Origin: Chryseobacterium sp.
GTDB lineage: Bacteria > Bacteroidota > Bacteroidia > Flavobacteriales > Weeksellaceae
Direction: 5' to 3'
Length of the DNA: 64,000 nt
NCBI GenBank assembly: GCA_018260475.1
Contig: JAGLBA010000001.1
Span: 124,001 to 188,000, forward strand
Position numbers and translations under genes: made by a program. Positions 55,810-62,544 of this stretch are shown here, in pieces. Position 1 is the stretch's first letter, and each line of letters starts with the position of its first letter. A model generated the notes under the pieces. That model did no database searches. It saw nothing but the letters and a program-made list of their open reading frames with translations, and had not been told where the DNA came from.

Positions 55810-56307
55810 CTATTTTATCTCCAAGCAGCCCACTCTTCCGCCGGCATTACCGGTTGGTTGGGTTTTGTAGTCGTCTCTATCAGCATGTACGATGATGGAT
55901 TTCCCAATGATGTTTTTAGAAGCATCTGCACAGCCGATACACCATTTATCCGTTTTGAAAATGACGCGCCCAGTGCCATTTTTATCAGCGATCAGGTTTC
56001 CAATATCGCCCATGTGGTACTGCCCCGTGCCCCATTTGCCGTGGCCGTCCTTGGTCGGATTCCAGTGTCCGCCGGCAGATTTTGCGTCATCGGACGAGCA
56101 GTCCCCAAACTCATGTATGTGCACGGCATGCGTGCCCGGTTTCAGTCTGTAGGCGTTCAGGTCCATTTCCACAGTACCGTTTTTCTGTGTGAATTTTGCC
56201 GTTCCTTGCGTTTCCGTGCCACTTTTTGCCAGGATGGTGTAGGTTTTCGTGGTCGTACAAGAGGCCACTGCGAGTAGTGTTCCCGCTGCTAAAATTAGAT
56301 TTTTCAT
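55810..56307 (-). CDS. sodC: Cu/Zn superoxide dismutase, lipoprotein
   Basis: 165 aa. A lipoprotein signal ending at Cys17 (LLAVASC) places it on the periplasmic face of a membrane. The copper ligands are in HAVHIHEFGDC and the zinc/bridging histidines in GGHWNPTKDGHGKWG and YHMGDIGNL; the last copper ligand is in SIIVHADRDDY, and the structural disulfide cysteines (GDC, GRVGC) are in place. An additional CIGC pair sits in the KWCIGCADASKN insertion. It detoxifies exogenous superoxide. Confidence 0.94.
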   Translation of the reverse strand: MKNLILAAGTLLAVASCTTTKTYTILAKSGTETQGTAKFTQKNGTVEMDLNAYRLKPGTHAVHIHEFGDCSSDDAKSAGGHWNPTKDGHGKWGTGQYHMGDIGNLIADKNGTGRVIFKTDKWCIGCADASKNIIGKSIIVHADRDDYKTQPTGNAGGRVGCLEIK

Positions 56308-56441
56308 ACTTTAAGATTTTGGTTGAGATTTATTTTCAAAATTAGTAAAAAATACCACTTAATCTTGACATTATATCCATTAAAATTTTCAGGAAATTAA
56401 ACAAATGCTTAGGAAAAAGATTTTGTTCAAAACGCTGATAT

Positions 56442-56460
56442 TTGGCATCGCTGTTGCATT
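56442..56460 (+). promoter_or_regulatory. Candidate sigma-54 (RpoN) promoter
   Basis: TTGGCATCGCTGTTGCAT has the invariant GG (56444-56445) and GC (56456-56457) exactly 10 bases apart, and matches the consensus TTGGCAC-N5-TTGC well. The predicted transcription start would be about 20 bases before the ATG at 56490. No TAnnTTTG box competes nearby. Confidence 0.5.
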
Positions 56461-56489
56461 GATATCCCATAATTAAAATCAAAAAAAAA

Positions 56490-56948
56490 ATGAAGTCAAT
56501 CACAAAAGTCCTTGCCCTATCGGCTATCATGGCAATTACCACAGGCGTAAATGCGCAACACAGAGTAAAACATCAAAAAGTGTACAAAAAAACAGTAGCA
56601 CACAGACAATCGCTAAAATCCTTGATTACAGGAAATGTAGGTAAATACGCAATGATGGATCTCAATCTGTTTAGAAACCCAGTTTTCATGGCGAGGTTCA
56701 AAAGAACTACCGGTGCCGATTACAAGGAGCTAGTGAAAAACTTTAACACAGAAACTCCTATCGTTACGGATGGCGAGCTCTATAAATTCAGTGCCTGCAA
56801 AGCGCACGATTGCGCTGCATACAGAACGGATGTGTATTATGATCCGAAAACCGACCGTCTTATGATTACCAATACCGTGGGAGACGCGCCGCACAGCTAC
56901 TCCGAAAAAGGGAAACTTTACCCTTCGGACACGCTAAAAGGCATGTAA
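56490..56948 (+). CDS. Small exported protein of unknown function
   Basis: 152 aa with a clear signal peptide cleaved after about residue 22 (ITTGVNA|QH). A basic stretch rich in His, Lys and Val follows (HRVKHQKVYKKTVAHRQ), then a compact domain with FRNPVFMARFKRTTGADYKEL, a cysteine pair in FSACKAHDCAAY, and TDVYYDPKTDRLMITNTVG. No domain recognised; possibly disulfide-bonded in the periplasm. A sigma-54-like element lies upstream and a strong terminator downstream, so it is monocistronic. Confidence 0.8.
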   Translation: MKSITKVLALSAIMAITTGVNAQHRVKHQKVYKKTVAHRQSLKSLITGNVGKYAMMDLNLFRNPVFMARFKRTTGADYKELVKNFNTETPIVTDGELYKFSACKAHDCAAYRTDVYYDPKTDRLMITNTVGDAPHSYSEKGKLYPSDTLKGM

Positions 56949-56973
56949 TTTCTCTTATCGAACTATATTTTTC

Positions 56974-57012
56974 AAACCCTTGCAGACACCATTCTGCGAG
57001 GGTTTTTATTTG
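56974..57012 (+). terminator. Terminator after the exported-protein gene
   Basis: A 13-bp stem, AAACCCTTGCAGA (56974-56986) with TCTGCGAGGGTTT (56993-57005, one G-U pair), 6-base loop, T-rich tail. Confidence 0.85.
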
Positions 57013-57014
57013 GT

Positions 57015-57150
57015 GGTCAGCGGGAGACTCTTTGGGAGACTCTTTTTTTGGGCGCCTATATCCGTCCTCCGCTCCCGCTGTTTTGCTCGTCGTTCCTCCT
57101 CACAAAACGAGCTCCGCTCAGGCCGGGGCGCACGAGATTCGCTGGTAAAA
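57015..57150. repeat. Structured GC-rich intergenic element with a 12-base tandem repeat
   Basis: GGGAGACTCTTT occurs twice back to back (57022-57033, 57034-57045). Around it CAGCGGGAG (57018-57026) is complementary to CTCCCGCTG (57072-57080), GCGCC (57052-57056) to GGCGC (57127-57131), and GTTTTG to CAAAAC near 57079-57107. It is far more GC-rich than its surroundings and resembles the element near 46.2 kb in having short motifs TATCC, CGCTCC and an A/T-run pair. Family not known to me. Confidence 0.5.
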
Positions 57151-57169
57151 TAGCTTCAAACTTTTCTTT

Positions 57170-57205
57170 TACCATTCAGTCAAAGAAATCTACCATTCAG
57201 CCAAA
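57170..57205. promoter_or_regulatory. Candidate LytTR operator (two direct repeats)
   Basis: TACCATTCAGTCAAA (57170-57184) and TACCATTCAGCCAAA (57191-57205) repeat with a 21-base period. The 9-base cores ACCATTCAG are separated by 12 bases, the spacing known for LytTR regulators such as AgrA (consensus like ACAGTTAAG-N12-repeat). A LytTR regulator is encoded 2.6 kb downstream. Confidence 0.6.
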
Positions 57206-57233
57206 ATAAATTTATTTCAAATCAAACAGGCAA

Positions 57234-57241
57234 TACCTTTG
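57234..57241 (+). promoter_or_regulatory. -7 promoter box for the TPR-like exported protein
   Basis: TACCTTTG matches TAnnTTTG, 31 bases upstream of the ATG and 29 bases after the LytTR-like repeats, a geometry that fits activation from the repeats. Confidence 0.48.
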
Positions 57242-57272
57242 TCTCATCATTAACACCTAAAACTACTTAAAA

Positions 57273-57968
57273 ATGAAAAAAATAATTTTCGCAATCACAG
57301 TATTAGCTTTCACGCAGACCGCTATTGCACAGCAAAAAACCGCAGTAAAAACTTCGACTAAAACAATCTCAACAAGTAAATCCACAGATTACGAAAAAAC
57401 AATGGCGGAAAAAATTTCGGCGCTGGATCAGGCAACCACCCTCGACGCGCTATCCACTTTGGCAAATGACTTTGCAAAAATTGGAGAGAAAGAAAAAAAG
57501 CAATGGCTGCCGTTCTACTATTCGGCTCTCGCGAATATCCGAAAAGGACGCATGCTTTTGCAAGACAACAAAAACGAAGGCGTGGATGCCATTGCAGACG
57601 AGGCTGATAAAAACATTGCCCTGGCAGAAGCACTTTCCCCGATGAATTCCGAATTATTTATCCTTAAAAAAATGACGCACAGCCTGCGCATGAGGGTAAA
57701 CCCCATGATGAGGTTCCGTACGGAAGGTGACGAAGCGGCAAAGGCACTGTCTGTTGCAAAATCTTTAGATGCGAACAACCCCCGCATCATGTTGTTGGAG
57801 GCAGAGGACACCTATTTCACACCGAAACAGTATGGCGGAAGCAAGGAAAAAGGTCTTGAGATGCTGAAAAAATCGCTGGACATGTTCAAAAAATTCACTC
57901 CGAAAACTGCGCTGGATCCAAATTGGGGACAAAAAGAAGCGGAAAACTTGATTGCTAGAGCGCAATAA
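57273..57968 (+). CDS. Exported TPR-like protein
   Basis: 231 aa. Signal peptide cleaved after about residue 19 (TAIA|QQ), then a Lys/Thr/Ser-rich linker and a helical domain (about 45-231) with tetratricopeptide-like spacing: QWLPFYYSALANIRKGRML, ADKNIALAEALSPMNSELF, GDEAAKALSVAKSLDANNPRI and GSKEKGLEMLKKSLDMFKKF. TPR-type solenoids mediate protein contacts; no enzyme motif is seen. Upstream lie a LytTR-like operator and a promoter, and the signalling genes follow, so it is likely a target of that regulator. Confidence 0.82.
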   Translation: MKKIIFAITVLAFTQTAIAQQKTAVKTSTKTISTSKSTDYEKTMAEKISALDQATTLDALSTLANDFAKIGEKEKKQWLPFYYSALANIRKGRMLLQDNKNEGVDAIADEADKNIALAEALSPMNSELFILKKMTHSLRMRVNPMMRFRTEGDEAAKALSVAKSLDANNPRIMLLEAEDTYFTPKQYGGSKEKGLEMLKKSLDMFKKFTPKTALDPNWGQKEAENLIARAQ

Positions 57969-58158
57969 TTTCCTTAAAAAAACCATTTGATAGGCTCAAA
58001 ATAAAGTCGATTATTTATTTTTCGTTAGTAATTTACCACCAAAACGCTTTGATAAAATTAAAATTATAAAACCATTGAGCAAGTAAAATCTGCCATTCGG
58101 ATAGAATTTTTTCCAGATCCGCCTAAGCAGTTTTACCTTTAACAAAGAAATAAAAAAA

Positions 58159-59475
58159 ATGACCAGAAAATTCATCAACACCATTATTTGGACTTCTATT
58201 TTAGCCGGACTGATTATGTTTGTGGCATTTGCCAATGAAAAAACACCTTATAACGCTTTACTTTTTATAGCGACTTCATTTAGTTATTCCATCCCCTTGG
58301 CCTTTGTGAATGGCTTTGGAAATCAGTGGCTCGATACAAAGTTTTCGTGGGCGAATGAGACTAAAAAACGCTTGTTCTACGGGATTATTTTCATTGTTTT
58401 AGGAAATGCCATCGTAGTTTTAACTCGAAACTATATTGATTTTGTTTTAATTCAAAAAACAGATCCGAACAAGTTTTTCACTGGGATTACAGCCTTTTAT
58501 AATTGGGCGGTCATCAATGTCGCACTCCTAATTTCCGCGATTCTCCACGCCAAAAGTTTCATGGAGGAATGGAAAAAGTCGGCAAAAAAAGAGGTATTCG
58601 AACAAAAAATAATTACGGGAAATGTGAGTGCGCAATTTGAGAGTTTGAAAAACCAACTAGATCCGCATTTTCTCTTCAATTCCCTGAATGTTTTGAGCGC
58701 TCTGATTGATGAAAATCCGCAGCAGGCACAGCAGTTCACGGAATCCATGTCAAAGATTTACCGCTATGTTTTAGAGCAGAAAGATAAAGAACTTGTAACA
58801 GTGGAGGAAGAGCTGGACTTTGCTAAAACTTATTGTGTACTGCTGAAAACCCGCTTCGAAAACAGCGTTAACTTTGTATTTGAGGTGGACGAAAAAGATA
58901 AAAAGTTTTTTGTGGTACCACTCTCTTTGCAATTATTATTGGAAAACTGCATCAAACATAATTTCGCTACTGCTAATAATCCGCTGAACATCAAGATTTA
59001 TTCAGAAGAAGGCCATTTACTGATTGAAAATAATTTGATGCAGAGAGAGCAAGTTAAAGACAGCCCAGGAATTGGCCTTTCCAATATAGTACAACGGTAT
59101 TCATTATTAACCAAACAACATGTATCAATCGAAAAATCAGAGGATTTTTTCCGTGTTAAAATTCCAATTCTTACCCAAAAAAATACAGCTATGGCTATGC
59201 AACCTACCTCCGAATCAATTGCTTACAACAGAGCATCTAAACGCGTAAAAGAACTGAAGGGGTTCTACGGAAACCTTATTTCTTATTGTCTTGTGATTCC
59301 ATTTTTAATTATTGTAAACCTTTATACTGCGCCAAGATACCATTGGTTTTGGTGGCCGATGTTAGGATGGGGAATAGGGTTGGCATCACACGCTTTACAG
59401 GTTTTCGGAATTGGAAGAAACTGGGAAGAAAAGCAAATCCGAAAAATTTTGGAAAAAGAAAATTTTAATAAATAA
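58159..59475 (+). CDS. LytS-type histidine kinase with C-terminal 2TM domain
   Basis: 438 aa. Four membrane helices in the first 130 residues, then a histidine-kinase domain of the LytS/YehU type (NQLDPHFLFNSLNVL with His170; LLENCIKHN and GIGLSNIVQRY in the ATPase part). After about residue 350 comes a second membrane module (RVKELKGFYGNLISYCLV to WEEKQIRKILEKE) matching the small 2TM domain encoded alone by the next gene. It should phosphorylate the LytTR regulator downstream. The signal is unknown. Confidence 0.9.
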   Translation: MTRKFINTIIWTSILAGLIMFVAFANEKTPYNALLFIATSFSYSIPLAFVNGFGNQWLDTKFSWANETKKRLFYGIIFIVLGNAIVVLTRNYIDFVLIQKTDPNKFFTGITAFYNWAVINVALLISAILHAKSFMEEWKKSAKKEVFEQKIITGNVSAQFESLKNQLDPHFLFNSLNVLSALIDENPQQAQQFTESMSKIYRYVLEQKDKELVTVEEELDFAKTYCVLLKTRFENSVNFVFEVDEKDKKFFVVPLSLQLLLENCIKHNFATANNPLNIKIYSEEGHLLIENNLMQREQVKDSPGIGLSNIVQRYSLLTKQHVSIEKSEDFFRVKIPILTQKNTAMAMQPTSESIAYNRASKRVKELKGFYGNLISYCLVIPFLIIVNLYTAPRYHWFWWPMLGWGIGLASHALQVFGIGRNWEEKQIRKILEKENFNK

Positions 59476-59477
59476 TC

Positions 59478-59768
59478 ATGGAAAATTACAGTGAAATTAA
59501 GTATTTAGAAGCGAAGAGAAAGGTAAAACAACTTAAAGGCTTCTATACCCATGCGACGGTTTATGTGCTTGTTAATTTGTTTCTCATTGCGAGAAAAATT
59601 TATCATGGAAAATCTATCTTCGATATCGACATTTACTGGACTGCTTTATTCTGGGGTATAGGGCTACTGGTGCATGGTTCAAGCTTCTTTTTGCCTCATT
59701 TCTTTCTCGGAAAGGATTGGGAGGAGAAAAAGATTAGAGATCTAATGGACGAAGAATTAAAAAAATAA
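59478..59768 (+). CDS. 2TM-domain protein
   Basis: 96 aa with two membrane helices and charged ends: YLEAKRKVKQLKGFYTHATVYVLVN at the start, GIGLLVHGSSFF in helix 2 and KDWEEKKIRDLMDEE at the end. It is clearly homologous to the C-terminal module of the kinase just upstream (shared RVKELKGFY/KVKQLKGFY and WEEK[QK]IR blocks). It starts 2 bases after the kinase stop. 2TM proteins usually accompany LytTR systems in this group; their function is unknown. Confidence 0.88.
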   Translation: MENYSEIKYLEAKRKVKQLKGFYTHATVYVLVNLFLIARKIYHGKSIFDIDIYWTALFWGIGLLVHGSSFFLPHFFLGKDWEEKKIRDLMDEELKK

Positions 59769-59793
59769 TTTCCCTAGTATTGTTCATTAATAT

Positions 59794-60537
59794 ATGATTA
59801 CCTCCATCATCATCGAAGACGAAAAACCTGCCGCAAGAAAACTCGAGCGGATGTTAGGTTTATTTACTGAAATTCAGAATGTTGCAATGGTCAATTCTGT
59901 GGAAGAAGCGGTAGAATATTTTAATAATAATCCACATCCAGATCTGATTTTTTCCGATATTGTTTTGGGAGACGGGTTGTCTTTCGATATTTTCGAGCAG
60001 GTTCCGGTGAAAAGCTTTATCATCTACACCACAGCGTTTGATAATTATACTTTGAAAGCCTTTAAACTCAACTCAGTAGATTATCTGCTAAAGCCAATTA
60101 TAGAGGAAGATCTAAGAAATGCCATCGAAAAATACAAATCTTTCGTACCACAGAACCAGTCTCATAATGAATTGAATCTGAAGGATTTAATTAAAAAAGA
60201 AAATCCAAAACTTTCGAGGATTTTGGTAAAAATTGGTTACAATTTGAAGATTATTCCTGTGGCAGAAGTGTCGTGTTTTTTTAGCGAGAATAAAATCGTT
60301 TATGCACAAACTTCGAAACGCGCCTTTCCCACGGATTTTACTTTAGACGAACTTGAAAATATTTTGGAGGATAGTCATTTTTACCGCGTAAACAGGCAGT
60401 TTATCATCAACCTAGATTATATTAAAAACATCCAAACTTCGCCGGTTTATAAACTCGAAATGCAATACCAACCAGAAGAGGAAATCACCGTGAGCCGCGA
60501 TCGTGTAAAGGAATTTAAGGAGTGGCTGGCTCGGTAA
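59794..60537 (+). CDS. LytTR-family response regulator
   Basis: 247 aa. Receiver domain with IIEDE at the N-terminus, phosphoacceptor Asp55 in IFSDIVLGDG, Thr in IIYTTAF, and Lys in YLLKPI. The C-terminal half is a LytTR DNA-binding domain (LVKIGYNLKIIPVAEVSCF, FYRVNRQFIINLDYI, VSRDRVKEFKEWL). It is the cognate regulator of the LytS-type kinase and the most likely protein to bind the direct repeats upstream of 57273. Confidence 0.93.
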   Translation: MITSIIIEDEKPAARKLERMLGLFTEIQNVAMVNSVEEAVEYFNNNPHPDLIFSDIVLGDGLSFDIFEQVPVKSFIIYTTAFDNYTLKAFKLNSVDYLLKPIIEEDLRNAIEKYKSFVPQNQSHNELNLKDLIKKENPKLSRILVKIGYNLKIIPVAEVSCFFSENKIVYAQTSKRAFPTDFTLDELENILEDSHFYRVNRQFIINLDYIKNIQTSPVYKLEMQYQPEEEITVSRDRVKEFKEWLAR

Positions 60538-60538
60538 T

Positions 60539-60925
60539 TTAATCCTTCATAAAAACCTCCAAATCCATTCTGAGCCACTTTCCTTCCCATTCTTTGCTCA
60601 CGGCTTTGGCGTAGAATCTTTTGCCGGCGTCCATTAGGCGGGCGATGGTTTGGTTTTTCGCTTTCGGAAGATAGCCGATTTTTTGGTCGCCGAAAAGCAC
60701 AAGAACCGCAAATTTATCATATTCATTATCAGGCTCGCGTCTCAGCGTAAGTTCGGACTGACCGATGATTATTTGCTTTTCAATCTCGGTGAGGTTGAGG
60801 TAGGAAGTTCCTGCGACAATGGATTGGAGCGCGAGGATATCCTCATCGAACGCTGTGAACGAAATGGATCTCTCAAGGATTCCTTTTAGGAACTGCCCGT
60901 CGGGTTTTATCAGTCCGTTACTCAT
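60539..60925 (-). CDS. HIRAN-domain protein
   Basis: 128 aa. Residues about 18-120 form a HIRAN domain: FDIDEDILALQ-like start, LTLRREPDNEYDKFAVLVLF, KIGYLPKAKNQTIARLMDAG and KAVSKEWEGKWLRMDLEVFM. HIRAN domains occur fused to helicases and nucleases and bind 3' DNA ends or damaged DNA; here the domain stands alone. It overlaps the upstream J-like gene by 8 bases, implying a coupled pair, and converges on the LytTR regulator with a 1-base gap. Confidence 0.88.
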   Translation of the reverse strand: MSNGLIKPDGQFLKGILERSISFTAFDEDILALQSIVAGTSYLNLTEIEKQIIIGQSELTLRREPDNEYDKFAVLVLFGDQKIGYLPKAKNQTIARLMDAGKRFYAKAVSKEWEGKWLRMDLEVFMKD

Positions 60926-61709
60926 AGGTTTCTTTTATCAGTTGGTAGATTTGGTTTTGCTCGGCTAATGCCTTTTTATACTCCTCAATTTCTTTTGCAA
61001 GGCGGTCTTGCTGTTCGGCTACCCATTCATCATCCCGGATAAGGTCTGCAATCTTAAAAGGGAATTCAGCTTCCAATGCTTTTTTTTGTTCCTCAAGTTC
61101 TAAAATTCCCTGTTTTAGAGCCGAAATTTGCAGTTGGATGTTTTCCACGCTCTGCTCGTCGGCATTAGTATTTTTGGCTGCAAGTTGCTCGGAATATACA
61201 ATTTGCAGCGCCTTCATACGATCCAAGTCGCCGTTATCGTAAGCAAATCGGAATTGTTGCCACATTTCCTGCTGTAGTTCCGTCATCTCAGGGTTAATGT
61301 CAGGGTGCAGCGCTTTAGCAATCGTTCGGTAAATTTTTCGCAATTCCATACTGAATTCCGAAGAATGCAGATTGCTGAGAACCGCCTTGCCCCAAACTAC
61401 TTTTTTCTTACCCTCATTAACTTCAGTGTACGCTTTTTTAGTCATTTCAGCCACCGTTGCTTCAATAGCTGTAAAGTCAGGGGTTTGGTCATGATTAATA
61501 TTTTGATGACAGAGTTGAATCTTTTTCTTAGCTGCTTTCAGGGCAATTTGAAGCTCCAGAATCTCAATTTCAAAGATACCGATTTTTGTTTGATACAGAG
61601 CTTCCAACTGCGTTTTGCCCCAGTTTTTCATCACATCCAAATCATTTAATACAGCGATGTATCCGGTTTTTAGAATTTCGAGGGATTGCAATGCTTCTTC
61701 CTTGGTCAT
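60918..61709 (-). CDS. J-domain-like coiled-coil protein
   Basis: 263 aa. A central segment ELRKIYRTIAKALHPDINP (about 123-140) has the helix and HPD tripeptide (135-137) of a J domain, followed by a helix with MWQQFRFAYDNGDLDRMKAL. Both flanks are heptad-like coiled coil (ELQIALKAAKKKIQL; QISALKQGILELEEQKKAL; RLAKEIEEYKKALAEQN). J domains stimulate Hsp70 ATPase, so it may recruit DnaK. Co-translated with the HIRAN gene. The J assignment rests on the HPD context; the exact family is unknown to me. Confidence 0.75.
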   Translation of the reverse strand: MTKEEALQSLEILKTGYIAVLNDLDVMKNWGKTQLEALYQTKIGIFEIEILELQIALKAAKKKIQLCHQNINHDQTPDFTAIEATVAEMTKKAYTEVNEGKKKVVWGKAVLSNLHSSEFSMELRKIYRTIAKALHPDINPEMTELQQEMWQQFRFAYDNGDLDRMKALQIVYSEQLAAKNTNADEQSVENIQLQISALKQGILELEEQKKALEAEFPFKIADLIRDDEWVAEQQDRLAKEIEEYKKALAEQNQIYQLIKETYE

Positions 61710-61782
61710 GGTAGGTTTTTGGTAAAAATAAGGAATTTTTTTCAGGTTAAATTATATCGAATCATTACTTTTGAAGAATATT

Positions 61783-62166
61783 ATGTTCCGTTTTTCACTA
61801 AAATATTTCCTTTTCACCATCGCAATTTTTATTGTTGAAGTTTTAATTGCGACCAAACTCAAAAATATATTATTCATCCGAGCCTTTTTTGGAGATGTTT
61901 TGGTGGAGGCGCTCGTCTACATCTTTGTACTGTCTTTTTTTGAAATATATGACAAGGCAAAACTGATCATCGGAATTTTTATTTTCTCTGTGTTTATTGA
62001 GGTTCTACAACATTTTCATACTGCGGATTTGTTAGGATTCAGGCCGGAAAGTGTCCCATACATCGTCCTTGGAGATACATTTTCTTGGGTAGATATTTTG
62101 TGCTACGCCGGAGGTTGCATTATCCTTTTTGTTATCGAAAAAATTTACCGCCCGAAGGCATCGTAA
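61783..62166 (+). CDS. DUF2809 membrane protein
   Basis: 127 aa, about four membrane helices. RAFFGDVLVEALVYIFVL, FIEVLQHFHTADLLGF, VLGDTFSWVDILCYAGG are the conserved DUF2809 stretches. Function unknown. The ATG at 61783 (MFRFSLKYF) is chosen over an in-frame TTG at 61771. Confidence 0.85.
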   Translation: MFRFSLKYFLFTIAIFIVEVLIATKLKNILFIRAFFGDVLVEALVYIFVLSFFEIYDKAKLIIGIFIFSVFIEVLQHFHTADLLGFRPESVPYIVLGDTFSWVDILCYAGGCIILFVIEKIYRPKAS

Positions 62167-62427
62167 TGGTCTTCAGCATATTTAATAGCGTTCCAGCAGT
62201 AGCACATTTGCTTTTTCTAAAGGCTAAGTTCATTATTCACATTGCACGAGATGGGTATGTAGCAGTCTGTTTGCTCAAAAAAACTACGGTAGGTTTCTAT
62301 TTTGAATACGAGGCCGTGCCGTGCAAATACAGAATTTTTATGATCTGAAATCTAATTTCCTCAAATTTCTCAATTGATTTTCCACCAGTTTCTGTGTGGA
62401 AGCAATCTATAAGGTAAGATTTTCATC
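62167..62427. other. Intergenic gap without a supported gene
   Basis: A weak 60-codon frame begins at an ATG overlapping the DUF2809 stop (62166-62348) but has no domain, no conserved pattern and coding bias I cannot support. Nothing else recognised. Confidence 0.5.
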
Positions 62428-62544
62428 ATGCAAAAAGTTGGGATCGTAGGCAAAAATTCTTGCGTGCAAATTTCACTGTTTTTGAAGGCTATTTACAGCA
62501 GATTTAAAAAATACTACGATCCTGAAGCAGGAATGTTAAATTAA
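62428..62544 (+). CDS. Possible 38-aa small protein or gene fragment
   Basis: An ATG at 62428 opens a frame of MQKVGIVGKNSCVQI...YSRFKKYYDPEAGMLN ending at a TAA that overlaps the stop of the convergent flavoprotein gene. There is AAGGTAAG about 9 bases upstream as a weak ribosome-binding site. No known family; it might be the surviving end of a longer gene. Confidence 0.3.
   Translation: MQKVGIVGKNSCVQISLFLKAIYSRFKKYYDPEAGMLN

Noticed and set aside
58011..58143. Minus-strand frame in the gap before the LytS-type kinase (LLRRIWKKFYPNGRFYLLNG... then SKRFGGKLL)
   Set aside because: It looks protein-like, with a hydrophobic stretch and basic ends, but has no plausible ATG outside the kinase coding region and no family I recognise. 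It may be a remnant or chance.
62166..62348. 60-codon frame starting at an ATG that overlaps the DUF2809 stop
   Set aside because: No recognisable motif, unusual composition and no downstream partner; overlap alone is weak evidence.
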